From RPRB01 sp035519675 (lineage in GTDB: Bacteria; Myxococcota; Myxococcia; Myxococcales; Myxococcaceae): a stretch of DNA of 64,000 nucleotides. Under the pieces are notes generated by a model. That model did not search any database. It was given only the letters and a program-made list of their open reading frames with translations, and was not told the DNA's origin. Shown piece after piece: positions 16,753 to 25,929 of the stretch; position 1 is the stretch's first letter, and each line of letters opens with the position of its first letter. The DNA lies in assembly GCA_035519675.1 (NCBI GenBank), contig DATIWB010000023.1, forward strand, positions 62,001 through 126,000. The letters are read 5' to 3'. Position numbers and translations under genes: made by a program.

Positions 16753-17940
16753 TCAGAGCGGCCGGACGAAGAAGGCCTTCAGGTACTCCGTCTCCGGGAG
16801 CCCACCCAGCGCCGGATGGTCCGCTGCCGGCCCCCGCCGCTCGAGGATCTGCACCGGCCGCCGCACGTCGTCCGCCGCGCCGAGCAGCATCTCCTCGAAC
16901 TCGGGCGGCTTCACCTTCCCCGAGCAGGAGCAGGTCACCAGCAGCCCGCCGGGCCGGAGCAGCCGGAGCGCCCGGACGTTGAGCTCGCGGTAGGCGCGCA
17001 GCGCCGTCCGCGGTCCTTCCTTCCGCTTCGCCAGGCCGGGCGGATCGAGCACCACCGTGTCGAAGCGCTCCCCCTCGCGGTCGAGCTGGTGGAGCACGTC
17101 GAAGGCGTTCGCCTCCCGGGCCTCGACGTTGGGCAGGCCGTTGCGGCGGGCGTTCTCCGCGAGCCGGGCGGCCGCCGCCGGGTCCTGCTCCAGCGCCAGC
17201 ACCGACTGGCACCTGGCCGCCAGCGCCAGGGCGAATCCGCCGTGGTAGCTGAATGCGTCCAGCGCGCGCCCGCGGCCGAGCTCCCCCGCGCGGAGGTGGT
17301 TCTCCGCCTGGTCGAGGAACGCCCCGGTCTTCATGTCGTGCAGCAGGTCGGTGCGGAACAGGTTCGGTCCCTCGCGCCACTCCACCTCTGCCTCCGCCGG
17401 GCCGAGCAGGACCCGAGACTCCCGGGGGAGCTGCTCGAAGTCCCGCCCCGCGCCATCGTCCCGGGCCACCACTTGCACCGCGCCGGTGAGCGTCGTCAGC
17501 GCCGAGGCCAGTGACTCCTTGCGCGCGTCCATTCCCTCGGCCAGCGTCTGCAGCACCAGCCGATCGCGGTAGCGGTCGACGAGGAGACCCGGCAGCCCGT
17601 CCGCCTCGCCGTGCACCAGCCGGAGCGCCTCGCGGCCGAGCGGCGCTCGGCGGGCGATGGAGGCCTCCAGCCGCGCCCGGAACCAGCCCTCGTCCACGCG
17701 CTCGTCCGCCGGGGCCCGCCGGGTGAGCAGTCGCAGGGCGAGCGGGCTCCGGGCCGCCCACAGCGCCTGGCCTGCCGGCTGGCCGCGCGGGTCCACCACC
17801 GCCACCACCGCGCCACCGGGAGCGTCCGGCGGCTCGAGCACGTCCTTCCGCCACACCCAGGGCCGGAGGTGACGCAAGGCGCGCGCCCCGTCCGCGGACA
17901 CCCGGACCGTCGGCGGCGGACCGCGGGGCCCGGAGCTCAT
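16753..17940 (-). CDS. Class I rRNA methyltransferase, RlmI-like
   Basis: 395 residues from the ATG at 17940. The N-terminal PUA-like domain (about 10-75) includes R-H-L-R-P-W-V-W-R-K-D-V. The Rossmann domain has D-A-F-S-Y-H-G-G-F near residue 220 as motif I, F-D-T-V-V-L-D-P-P-G-L-A as the D-P-P motif and T-C-S-C-S as the later Cys-containing motif. RlmI methylates C1962 of 23S rRNA to m5C. The ATG overlaps the stop of the upstream TPR/zincin gene by 4 bases. Confidence 0.87.
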   Translation of the reverse strand: MSSGPRGPPPTVRVSADGARALRHLRPWVWRKDVLEPPDAPGGAVVAVVDPRGQPAGQALWAARSPLALRLLTRRAPADERVDEGWFRARLEASIARRAPLGREALRLVHGEADGLPGLLVDRYRDRLVLQTLAEGMDARKESLASALTTLTGAVQVVARDDGAGRDFEQLPRESRVLLGPAEAEVEWREGPNLFRTDLLHDMKTGAFLDQAENHLRAGELGRGRALDAFSYHGGFALALAARCQSVLALEQDPAAAARLAENARRNGLPNVEAREANAFDVLHQLDREGERFDTVVLDPPGLAKRKEGPRTALRAYRELNVRALRLLRPGGLLVTCSCSGKVKPPEFEEMLLGAADDVRRPVQILERRGPAADHPALGGLPETEYLKAFFVRPL

Positions 17941-19145
17941 TCGAGCCCGCGCGCCGCGAGCTCGAGATCGTCCTCGCCCCGGAGGTGACCGATCTCGTGC
18001 AGCAGCGTCACCCGGATCTGCTCCAGCAGCTCCTCGCGCGAGGTCACCGCCCGGGCCAGGTTCTTCCGGTACACCACCACCGAGCGGCACACCGGGCCGT
18101 CCTCGGCGCTGCACGACTCGCCGATGGGCGGCCCCCGGAAGAGTCCGAGGATGGTGGGCGAGAGCGGCGGGTCACCCTCGAGGAGGTCTTCCGACTTGGG
18201 GATGTCCTCCACCGTCACCGGGACTCCGCCCAGGTCCTTCCGCATGTCGGGCGGAAGCCCTGCCAGCGCCCTGTCCACCTCGCGGCGAAAGTCCCGCTCC
18301 GACAGCAGCTGAGGCGGCGGAAAGTCGTCCGGCGACAGCTCCCGCGCCTTCCGGAAATGCGCCTCGGCGTCGGCAAGCTTCCCCTCGCGCTCGAGCAGCA
18401 GCCCCAGGTGGTGGTGCGCGTGCGCCCCGTGCTCGTCGTCGGCCAGCAGCCGGGTGAAGGCCTCCTCTGCGTCCTTGAATCGGCAGAGCTCGAAGAGCGC
18501 CACCGCCCGCTCGTAGGCCACGTCGGCGTCGGTCGCCCGCTCCTCGGCAGCCTCCTCGCTGCGCTCGAGCGCGACCTGCGCCTCGCCGAGGTCGTTGGCC
18601 GCCATGGCTCCGAGCAGGGCGAACTGGGAGGCCAGCTCGCCGTCACCCGCCTCGCGGGCCAGCTGTCTGCCGCGCTCGGCGTAGACGAATGCCAGCTCGT
18701 CGTTGTCGCGATTGCTGGGCAGGCTCACCCCGTAGAGGTGGGCGGCCCCGAGCAGCGAATCGAGGTGCTCGGGGTCGAGCGCCAGCGCCCGGGCGTAGGC
18801 CAGCTTGGCCTCCTCGAAGCGGCCCAGCGCCGACAGGGCTGCGCCACGCTCGCTGTGGGCGTCGGGCTCGTCCGGTGCACGCGCCGAAGCCTCGGCGGCG
18901 CAGGACAGCGCCCGTTCGTACTCACGGGCGTCGTACGCCGAGCGAGCCGCGTCCAGCGGGTCCAGCCCGCGGGCGTCGCACACCGCCAGCGGTTCCACCG
19001 GCGGGGGGCGCGACGGATGGTGGCTGGGCGCGGTGGGGAGCCCGGGGTTGGTGGCCGCGCTCTTCGCCGGCGCGTCCGCCGGGGTCACCCGATGACACGC
19101 AGACGCAACGCCGAGGAGACAGAGGAGACCGACCCGCCGAAGCAT
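17937..19145 (-). CDS. Lipoprotein with TPR repeats and a zincin-type metallopeptidase domain
   Basis: 402 residues from the ATG at 19145. The N-terminus is a lipoprotein signal (L-L-C-L-L-G-V-A-S-A-C-H). Residues about 60-290 are TPR-like repeats (A-R-S-A-Y-D-A-R-E-Y-E-R-A-L-S-C-A; F-E-E-A-K-L-A-Y-A-R-A-L-A-L-D-P). The last 130 residues match the Zincin_1 (DUF1025) type, with L-L-H-E-I-G-H-L-R-G-E-D-D as the HExxH zinc site and a downstream acidic pair. A TPR front on this small protease fold is unusual. Location is probably the periplasmic side of the outer membrane. Confidence 0.82.
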   Translation of the reverse strand: MLRRVGLLCLLGVASACHRVTPADAPAKSAATNPGLPTAPSHHPSRPPPVEPLAVCDARGLDPLDAARSAYDAREYERALSCAAEASARAPDEPDAHSERGAALSALGRFEEAKLAYARALALDPEHLDSLLGAAHLYGVSLPSNRDNDELAFVYAERGRQLAREAGDGELASQFALLGAMAANDLGEAQVALERSEEAAEERATDADVAYERAVALFELCRFKDAEEAFTRLLADDEHGAHAHHHLGLLLEREGKLADAEAHFRKARELSPDDFPPPQLLSERDFRREVDRALAGLPPDMRKDLGGVPVTVEDIPKSEDLLEGDPPLSPTILGLFRGPPIGESCSAEDGPVCRSVVVYRKNLARAVTSREELLEQIRVTLLHEIGHLRGEDDLELAARGLE

Positions 19146-19201
19146 GCCGGGCAATGTAACAGACGACCCGCCGCCGTCAGTCCGCACCGGTGGAGGCCAC
19201 C

Positions 19202-19789
19202 TCAGTGGCAGCCGGCATCGCCCGCGCCGCAGGCCAGGAGCCGGGGCTGCCCGTTGAGCGGTTCGAGATAGAGCTGCTGGTCGTCCTGGTGGGCGATCCC
19301 CGCCCGGAGGCTCAACGCTCCGGCGGGCGGAGGAGCCAGACAGTCACCCACCCCGGCGACCCGGGGCACGGCCTGACCGGTCCCGCCCCGGAAGCAGAGC
19401 CCGGCCCAGGCGCTCAGGTCCACCGTGGCGGGCACGCTCACCCACGCCCCGGTCTCGCGGCAGGGGCAAGAGCCACTCCCGCAGAGGTCGGTGGTGGCGC
19501 ACCCCGCCGAGGGGCAACCGAGGCCGAACACCTCGTTGTCACAGGGAAGCCGCTCCCATCGTGCCAGGGCGACCCCGCCGTCCAGCACCATCCCCAGGCG
19601 GACCGGCTGGTTGTGAGTGCGGGCGATCTTCCGGGCGGCGAGGAGCTGACCGTACACGCCGGTCACCGCATCGTTGGCCCGCGCCCGGGCGATCGCCGCG
19701 TTCCAGCTCTGCACGGCGAGCGCAGTGAGCACCGCCACCACCGCCACCACCGTCATGGCCTCGAGGAGGGTGAACCCGCGCCGAGCCAT
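19202..19789 (-). CDS. fimU: Minor pseudopilin, GspH/FimT/FimU-like
   Basis: 195 residues. The type III signal is M-A-R-R-G-F-T-L-L-E-A, with the prepilin peptidase cut after G and Glu at +5, then a hydrophobic helix to about residue 30. The mature part has many Cys (C-D, C-P-S-A-G-C-A, C-G-S-G-S-C-P-C, C-F, D-C-L, L-A-C-G, G-C-H). The ATG overlaps the pilW stop by one base (TGATG). It is the last gene of the operon and should join the pilus-tip minor pilin complex. Confidence 0.85.
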   Translation of the reverse strand: MARRGFTLLEAMTVVAVVAVLTALAVQSWNAAIARARANDAVTGVYGQLLAARKIARTHNQPVRLGMVLDGGVALARWERLPCDNEVFGLGCPSAGCATTDLCGSGSCPCRETGAWVSVPATVDLSAWAGLCFRGGTGQAVPRVAGVGDCLAPPPAGALSLRAGIAHQDDQQLYLEPLNGQPRLLACGAGDAGCH

Positions 19790-20961
19790 CAAAAGCTCCC
19801 TGCCAGCTGGTAGTTCCGCGGGGCGAGGGTCAGCACCAGCGTCCTCCGGATGAAGCCGTCGTCGGGGTTGCCGACCTCGTCGCGGGCGAAGACTCCACTG
19901 TCAGGGGCGGCAACCCCGGGGCGCTCGCGCCGGACGGAGCGAGCGACCAGGCGCACCTCGACCGCGCGCACCCGGCGCATCAGCGCGTCCCACGCCGTCG
20001 GGTCCAGGGCAGGCGGCCCCATGCCGCCGGGAACGGCACAGCCGCCGGTCGGGCTCATCCCCACGCACTGGTCGATGGACACTCCTCCGTCGGCGCCGGG
20101 GAACCAGGTGAGCGGCACACCGGCGTCCGCGTTCAGGTCACGCACGCCGAGGGCCACGGTCATCTGCTCGACGTCCCGGCTGAGCTCCGTCCAGGTGTCC
20201 GTGGGGAGCGGGGGCGCGCGATTGGTGAACTCGAGAACCGGCTCGCCACTGTTCCAGTTCACCCGGAAGGTGACACCGCCGGCGGGCATCACCACCGTGC
20301 GCTGCGTGGCGAACAGGGCCCCGCCGAGGGCACAGCCGTCCCCGGCGGGCGCGTCGTTCGAGTTCGGGTAGGGCGCGGCCGGAAGCGTGGGGGCGTGGAC
20401 GCCCGGCGTTCCGGAGCCCGACGGCCCGGTGACGATCTGCGAGCAGGCCTCGGGCAGGTCCGGGTTCACCACGAACACCGGCGTCCCGGCGTCCAAGGCA
20501 GTGGCCTGGGTTGCGGTGCACAGCCCGGCGTTCTCGCGCGAGAAGCCGCCGGTGCCGCCGTCGGCGCCCGAGAGCGCACAGGAGGCCAGCGGTACCACGG
20601 CGGTGGGGTCTCCCCAGCGGAGCTGGAGGGAGTCGGAGAGCCGGTCGGCGTAGCTGGGCGGGGGCGGCGAGAAGTTCGGAAACCCGTTGAAAGGATCCGC
20701 GCTCGTCACCTGGATGGCGTAGGTGAAGGTGGTCCCACCGAGGTTGACCCGGGCGTTCCCCATGCCCTCGCCCGCCCGCTGGAGCATCGGGCCGAAGAAC
20801 TCGGCCACCGCCTGCGTCCCGCCCTGGATGAGCGAGGTCTGCTGCTCGAGGAAGGCCTTGCGCTGCAGCTGCAGCCCGACGCTGAGGGTCGCGGTGAGGA
20901 CCACCATGCCCATCGCGCTGGCCACCATCACCTCCATCAAGGTGAAGCCACGGCGGGTCAT
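19789..20961 (-). CDS. pilW: Minor pilin PilW-like
   Basis: 390 residues from the ATG at 20961. The prepilin signal is M-T-R-R-G-F-T-L-M-E-V, followed by a hydrophobic helix. The large extracellular part has scattered Cys pairs and an Ala/Pro/Gly-rich core. The length and place between pilV and fimU fit PilW. The ATG overlaps the pilV stop by 4 bases. Confidence 0.82.
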   Translation of the reverse strand: MTRRGFTLMEVMVASAMGMVVLTATLSVGLQLQRKAFLEQQTSLIQGGTQAVAEFFGPMLQRAGEGMGNARVNLGGTTFTYAIQVTSADPFNGFPNFSPPPPSYADRLSDSLQLRWGDPTAVVPLASCALSGADGGTGGFSRENAGLCTATQATALDAGTPVFVVNPDLPEACSQIVTGPSGSGTPGVHAPTLPAAPYPNSNDAPAGDGCALGGALFATQRTVVMPAGGVTFRVNWNSGEPVLEFTNRAPPLPTDTWTELSRDVEQMTVALGVRDLNADAGVPLTWFPGADGGVSIDQCVGMSPTGGCAVPGGMGPPALDPTAWDALMRRVRAVEVRLVARSVRRERPGVAAPDSGVFARDEVGNPDDGFIRRTLVLTLAPRNYQLAGSF

Positions 20962-21476
20962 GGGGCCACCCGGGTCTGGAGCGCCACGGCCTGGCGGGTG
21001 CGGCTCTGCTCGTTCCAGCTCACCGTCACCCGGACGTTGAGCACGTGGGGCGCGGGCTGGCCGGGCACCAGCGGCCGGGCGAGGAGCGGGGCCCCGGTCT
21101 CGCTTCCCTCGAAGCAGGGACCCCCGTTGCAGTTGCCCGGGCCGTCGACGTCGATGTCCACGTGGTACACGCGGGTGCTCGGCAGGGGCGCCACGCCGGG
21201 CAGCGTGGAGACGCCCCACGCCACGTCGTACCCCGTCCGGTCGAGCGCCCGGACGTTGTCGCAGAACGCGGTGTCCGAGCTCCCGTTGGTGCAGCCGAGC
21301 GCGAGCACCCGCTCGAGCTCCCGCTGCGCCACCGCCTCGGCCTGCGCCTGGGAGAGGGTGCGCCGGTTCTGGGCCGTGGTCGCCAGCACCAGCGAGCCGA
21401 TGGCAGCGATGCCCATGGCCATCACGCCCATGGCCGCCATCACCTCGATGAACGAGGCGCCGCGCGGGCCCTTCAC
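20958..21476 (-). CDS. pilV: Minor pilin PilV-like
   Basis: 172 residues from a GTG at 21476 that overlaps the pilY1 stop as GTGA. The signal peptide reads G-P-R-G-A-S-F-I-E-V-M, a slightly off-consensus type III signal with Ala-Ser in place of the usual Phe-Thr, Glu at +5, then hydrophobic residues. The mature part is short with a few Cys. The place in the operon fits PilV. Confidence 0.82.
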   Translation of the reverse strand: MKGPRGASFIEVMAAMGVMAMGIAAIGSLVLATTAQNRRTLSQAQAEAVAQRELERVLALGCTNGSSDTAFCDNVRALDRTGYDVAWGVSTLPGVAPLPSTRVYHVDIDVDGPGNCNGGPCFEGSETGAPLLARPLVPGQPAPHVLNVRVTVSWNEQSRTRQAVALQTRVAP

Positions 21477-24400
21477 TTCGGGAGCTGCGACTGTGTCGAC
21501 ACGTCCCACAGGATGACCCTCGGCGCAGTGGCCGGCGTGAAGTTGGTCCGGTTGTTCCAGGCCGCGTCGCCGTAGGAGGTGGCCTGCCCGGTGACGCTGA
21601 CGCTGAGCACGTGGCCGTCGTAGATGACCGGCGAGTTGAGCGAGTGGCCGCCCAGGTCCTTGCCACTGCCGGCCTGCGCCGAGCCGTCGCCCTGGCCGAA
21701 GCTGTAGTACTTGCCACTCACGTTGTTGCTCAGGTTGCAGGCGTCGGCAGCGCTGCCCACCGCGGTGGTGACGTAGACGAAGTTGGCATCCAGCGACACA
21801 CCGCCCCAGACCCGCTGGCCGGCGTCGAGCGCGTTGCTCCAGGTGGGGGCGAGCGGGGCCGGGGGGCAGGTGCCCAGCGGATCGGGATCGGTGTACCCGA
21901 GGACGTAGTACTGCGAGGCGATGGTGTCGTAGGGGTCGTCGGGGTTGTCGGCAGTACCGAAGAAGAACATCACCGTGTTCTTCCCGTTGGTGATCGGGCC
22001 CGGACGGGACACCAGGCCGGAGTGGATCTCCTCCAGGGGCCCATCGGTCCCGCCCACCGCGAGCGGCGCGCTGGCGATGAGGCACTTGGGGATCCGCGAG
22101 CCGAGCGCCAGGGACTCGTCGCGCTTGCTCAGGTTGAGGCGGAACACCCGCCCGCTGGTCGACGGCACGTAGAGCACGTCCGAGGTCCCGTCTCCGGGAG
22201 TGGCATCACCGTAGGTAGGCTCACCGCCGACGCCCTCGCCCTGCTCGATGGGCACCACCCCCACCTGCTTGCCGTTGACCACCACCGGCTGCCCGGTGGC
22301 GAGGTCGATGAGGTAGACCGCCCCGGCATACCCGGAGCCGGGGAGGTAGTCGGTGGCCACGGCGGCGATCCACTTGCGGCAGCTGCCCTTCCCGCCGCCG
22401 CAGTCCGCCGAGGCGGTGGTGCCGAAGTCCACCCGGGCGATGACCGGAGCGTGCCGCGTGCCGTTGGTGTCCGGGAGCAGGATGGTGGGGTTGCTGAGCT
22501 TGGCGCTGGCGAATGCCCCGCTCACCGAGCCCATGTCGAACTCCCACTGGAAGATGGGGTAGGTGTCGAGGTCTGGCTGGGTGATGTCCAGGGCGAAGAC
22601 GTTGCTCTGACCCCGGCCGGCCGCCGAGACCAGCATCGTCTTGGCGCCCAGGCCCACCTTGTTGCTGATGGTCCAGGGGAGCACGCTGCTGCCCAGCCCG
22701 CCCAGGTCCACGTCGCCGACGGCCGGCGAGGCGTCCAGCGAGGCCGCCGGAGCACCGGTGATGGTCGGCCCCACGTAGCTGTTGACGTACCGCCCGAGCA
22801 GCTTGCGGGGAAGGAAGGCGAAGCGCTCGGCGCCGCTGCCGTAGTTGCGGGGGTTGATGCCCGGCGGGGTCAGGCAGGCGCCGGTGGGCTGGAAGAAGCC
22901 CCGGTACAGCGTCTGCCCGGTCTGGCCGAGGCAGGGATCGGAGGTGGACGGCGAGTAGTGGCCCGCGGCGAAAGCGTGCAGCATCCCGGTGCTGGTGTTG
23001 ACGTAGGTGTAGGTGTTGCGGGCCGAGAGGGGGCTGCCGTTCAGGATGCCGCTGATGAAGCGCGTCTGGAACGACGTCTGCTCATCGGCGGTGGCGTTGT
23101 AGTACCAGGCCGGGTAGGTGGGCGGGCCCACCACCGCCGGGGTGGAGAGGTTCACCCCCCCCATGGGCCAGGCACGGCGGACGTTGGTCGGCGCCGGGTT
23201 CTGGTTGTCCTCCCAGCCGTAGAGCCAGTCCTTCAGGAAGTCTCGATCGGTCGAGGTGCAGACCCCGTCCTGGTTCAGGTCGAAGACGTACTTGCCGCCG
23301 TTCACCCGGCAGAGCTGGGTGGCGGGGAGCAGGAGATCCTCGGCAGCATTCACCGTGGAGAGGGCGGCGATCTTCCCGGTCGAGTCCACCGTGAGCAGCC
23401 GCCGGTTCGACGGCGAGCCGGCGGTGAGGTCGGTCACCATCTTCCCGCCCGAGTCCCAGCGCTGCACGCCATGGGTCACCGTGGGCTGCTCCGGGTCGTA
23501 GATGGACTTGAGGTAGAGGTGCCCGCGGATCGAGAGGTCCCGCTTGCCGTCGTAGTTGCGGGTGGACGGGGCCGGGGGGCTCGTCGGCCAGGGTCCAGTC
23601 CAGCTCTGGCCCGGCGTCTCGTAGGTGCCGTAGACGAAGGCGTTGCCCACGGTGGAGAGGCTGGAGCGGGAGTAGGAGCCGGCGCGAACCGCCTGGTACC
23701 CGACCGAGACGCTCTTGATGGTGGGCTGGCAGTACTGGTTGGGGCTGGACAGCCGGGCCTGCCAGCAGAGCTGCGAGCCGGTGAACCCGAGGTCCAGCAC
23801 GTTGAAGGTCACCTCGGCCGGGTTGGTCGAGGGCAGCGGCACGCGGGTCCAGGCTGGGTTGGGATTGGCGGTGCAGACTCCGCTCGCGCAGAGCTTGCAG
23901 TCCACCGCCACGTAGTAGTCGATGCTGGCCTTCGGTGGGCCGTTGCACGCGTTCGCCGGGCCCGAGGCCTGGTAGGTGAGGTCGTCGTCCTTCCGGAAGC
24001 GGATGTTGGTGATGGTGAGGTCCGAGGCGTCGGTGGGGCTGATGTCGCTGGAGACGATTCCCGAGGTGACCGTCCCGCCATTGCTCTTGTTGATCTGGAA
24101 CACCACATCGTTGAAGTCGCGGTCACCACCGCCGCTGAGGTCCTCGAATCCCAGGATCCACCGGAAGGGATCGGTGCTCGGCGCGCCGACGATGACGTGC
24201 GGCATGCGGTTGGTGGCGGAGCGAGGAACGCTCACCACCTCGTGCGGCATGGTCAGGTTGTAGCCGCCGTCCGGCGACGCGAGGCGGGTCAGGGTCGCCT
24301 GGTCGAGCCAGCCGGTGTAGGTGCCGCCGTCCACCGTGCAGGTGCTCGGGTAACCGCAGCCGATGTCCACCTGGGCCGCAGGGTTCGCGGTATTCAGGTT

Positions 24401-25471
24401 CTCGTCCATGTTCAGGTCGGTGCGGCTGAAGTGGACGACGATCGGGGTGTTGAGCCAGAGCTTGCACACCCCGCCGATCCGGCCGAGGCAGCCCGCCTGG
24501 CTCTGGCTGGTGTAGTAGACCACCAGGTAGAAGATGATCTCCTTGTTCCCCGGGAGAGTGCCGAGGTTGAGCGTCCGGTCGTAGAGCGACACGCCGGGAT
24601 CGGGGTTGCTGCCCGCCGGCAGGAGCCGGCCGTTCCCGTCGTAGGCGCTGACGTCGTAGTCCGGCACCCCGTCGACCTTGCTGGAGGTGTCCGCCACCGG
24701 GACCAGCGCTTTGGTGGTGGTGTCGCTGTCGTCGTCCGCGTTGAGGAAGACCAGGTGTCCGAGGCCCAGGCCGCCGTTCAGCGGGTCCGCGGGCTCGAGC
24801 AGGTTGGGGACGCGGGCGTAGAGACCATTGTCGGTGTACTCGAGGTTGGGGGTGGTGGGCGTGCTCCCGTTGGCCTTCCCCACCTGCCACCCCGAGACCG
24901 TGCCCATCCCGCCGTCGGCGAGGAAGGCGCTCTTGCTGGTGGTGCCGAAGGTGGTGCCGCAGGCGTCGGTGGCGATCTCCGGCTCCACGAGCTTCACCCC
25001 GTTCCAGGTGAAGGTGGGCGGGGTCGCCCCGCACTTGCGGAACTTCCCGATGTAGCGATTCTGGGAGAGGTTGTAGATGTCCTCGTGGAAATCGGGAATA
25101 CCGTCTCCATCGGAGTCGAGCAGGTTCCCGTTCGCGTCCATGTACCCGCGCTTGACCAGGTCGTCGGCGTACAGCCAGCCCACCGCCCAGCCCGCGCCAC
25201 CCGCCTCGTACACGTAGCTGATGCTCACGTTCTGATCGAACGGAAGCATGATCTTCTGAGGGTTCAGCACGTCGAGGTTGGTGTTCAGCCGGAGCATCTC
25301 CGGATTGCCCACCACCTGGACCGTCTTGAGGCTCTGGAAGCCTCCGTCGGCGAAGTCCGGCTGGCGGTTCTGCGCCAGGTCGTCCTTGCAGAGCGCGGCG
25401 AGGTTGCCGCCCTGGGCCACCAGCGCCCAGCAGCACACCAGCACCGCCGTGGCCGTCGCGAGCCTCTTCAT
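21473..25471 (-). CDS. pilY1: PilY1-type pilus-tip adhesin with DUF4114 domain
   Basis: 1332 residues with a signal peptide at 1-21. Around residue 125 there is a D-S-D-G-D-G-I-P-D calcium-like loop. Residues about 410-460 carry the DUF4114 motif (F-E-D-L-S-G-G-G-D-R-D-F-N-D-V-V-F). Near 730 there is a second D-L-N-Q-D-G-V-C loop. The last 430 residues form the PilY1 beta-propeller, with a third Asp-rich turn near 1092 (Y-G-D-A-T-P-G-D-G-T-S-D) where PilY1 proteins bind calcium. PilY1 primes pilus assembly with minor pilins and sits at the pilus tip as an adhesin. There is no vWA domain at the N-terminus. Its ATG overlaps the tfcP stop. Confidence 0.92.
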   Translation of the reverse strand: MKRLATATAVLVCCWALVAQGGNLAALCKDDLAQNRQPDFADGGFQSLKTVQVVGNPEMLRLNTNLDVLNPQKIMLPFDQNVSISYVYEAGGAGWAVGWLYADDLVKRGYMDANGNLLDSDGDGIPDFHEDIYNLSQNRYIGKFRKCGATPPTFTWNGVKLVEPEIATDACGTTFGTTSKSAFLADGGMGTVSGWQVGKANGSTPTTPNLEYTDNGLYARVPNLLEPADPLNGGLGLGHLVFLNADDDSDTTTKALVPVADTSSKVDGVPDYDVSAYDGNGRLLPAGSNPDPGVSLYDRTLNLGTLPGNKEIIFYLVVYYTSQSQAGCLGRIGGVCKLWLNTPIVVHFSRTDLNMDENLNTANPAAQVDIGCGYPSTCTVDGGTYTGWLDQATLTRLASPDGGYNLTMPHEVVSVPRSATNRMPHVIVGAPSTDPFRWILGFEDLSGGGDRDFNDVVFQINKSNGGTVTSGIVSSDISPTDASDLTITNIRFRKDDDLTYQASGPANACNGPPKASIDYYVAVDCKLCASGVCTANPNPAWTRVPLPSTNPAEVTFNVLDLGFTGSQLCWQARLSSPNQYCQPTIKSVSVGYQAVRAGSYSRSSLSTVGNAFVYGTYETPGQSWTGPWPTSPPAPSTRNYDGKRDLSIRGHLYLKSIYDPEQPTVTHGVQRWDSGGKMVTDLTAGSPSNRRLLTVDSTGKIAALSTVNAAEDLLLPATQLCRVNGGKYVFDLNQDGVCTSTDRDFLKDWLYGWEDNQNPAPTNVRRAWPMGGVNLSTPAVVGPPTYPAWYYNATADEQTSFQTRFISGILNGSPLSARNTYTYVNTSTGMLHAFAAGHYSPSTSDPCLGQTGQTLYRGFFQPTGACLTPPGINPRNYGSGAERFAFLPRKLLGRYVNSYVGPTITGAPAASLDASPAVGDVDLGGLGSSVLPWTISNKVGLGAKTMLVSAAGRGQSNVFALDITQPDLDTYPIFQWEFDMGSVSGAFASAKLSNPTILLPDTNGTRHAPVIARVDFGTTASADCGGGKGSCRKWIAAVATDYLPGSGYAGAVYLIDLATGQPVVVNGKQVGVVPIEQGEGVGGEPTYGDATPGDGTSDVLYVPSTSGRVFRLNLSKRDESLALGSRIPKCLIASAPLAVGGTDGPLEEIHSGLVSRPGPITNGKNTVMFFFGTADNPDDPYDTIASQYYVLGYTDPDPLGTCPPAPLAPTWSNALDAGQRVWGGVSLDANFVYVTTAVGSAADACNLSNNVSGKYYSFGQGDGSAQAGSGKDLGGHSLNSPVIYDGHVLSVSVTGQATSYGDAAWNNRTNFTPATAPRVILWDVSTQSQLPK

Positions 25472-25920
25472 GGCCGCTTGCCTCCCCGCTTGGCGCGGGC
25501 GGTGGGCACACCGGCCGCCGTCGCCTGTGCCTGATCCTCGGCGAGCGCGCGGCGCAACCGTTCCTTCCGCGGGGGCGCCTCGGGCACCACCCGGGACATC
25601 AGAAAGGCCATGACGTCATCGAGCTGGGCAGCCGGCAGCTGCCGCGTGTCGCAGCTCGTGTCGCGCCGCACCCCGACCGGATTCTGGATCCACGTCCTCA
25701 CCGGGTCGTAGCCGTCGGCGAGGAGCGCCTCGGTCAGGTCCGGGCCGGCCCCGGGGCGGGCGTTGCGTCGGTCGGCGTGTGGCTCTCGCTCCCCGGCCTT
25801 GACCTGGCTCGCGGCGTGGCACCGGGCGCAGACGGAGGCGAAGGCATCCGCGCCCACCTCGGGATTGGCCGCCACGGCGGGCAGCGAGAGCAGCAAGGCG
25901 ATGGGGACGAGGCGAGGCAC
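25468..25920 (-). CDS. tfcP: TfcP-like noncanonical cytochrome c of the pilus operon
   Basis: 150 residues with a signal peptide. C-A-R-C-H at residues 31-35 binds haem covalently. Where class I cytochromes carry the distal Met ligand, before a L-P segment and the final helix, this protein has Cys90 (T-S-C-D-T-R-Q-L-P). A basic tail of about 40 residues follows the cytochrome fold. All three features, and the position next to pilY1, match TfcP of M. xanthus, a periplasmic cytochrome with His/Cys ligation that helps PilY1 bind calcium rather than carrying electrons. Family assignment is from established knowledge; function in this organism is inferred. Confidence 0.82.
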   Translation of the reverse strand: MPRLVPIALLLSLPAVAANPEVGADAFASVCARCHAASQVKAGEREPHADRRNARPGAGPDLTEALLADGYDPVRTWIQNPVGVRRDTSCDTRQLPAAQLDDVMAFLMSRVVPEAPPRKERLRRALAEDQAQATAAGVPTARAKRGGKRP

Positions 25921-25929
25921 GTCTTCCTC

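Noticed and set aside
20958..22085. A longer start for pilV that runs back into pilY1
   Set aside because: The upstream part is a shadow of the pilY1 end. The GTG at 21476 gives the prepilin signal at the right place.
21611..25534. A 1307-residue plus-strand ORF opposite pilY1
   Set aside because: It is an antisense shadow made by GC-rich codons. The product is Val/Gly/Arg/His-rich with no motif, while the minus strand gives a complete PilY1.
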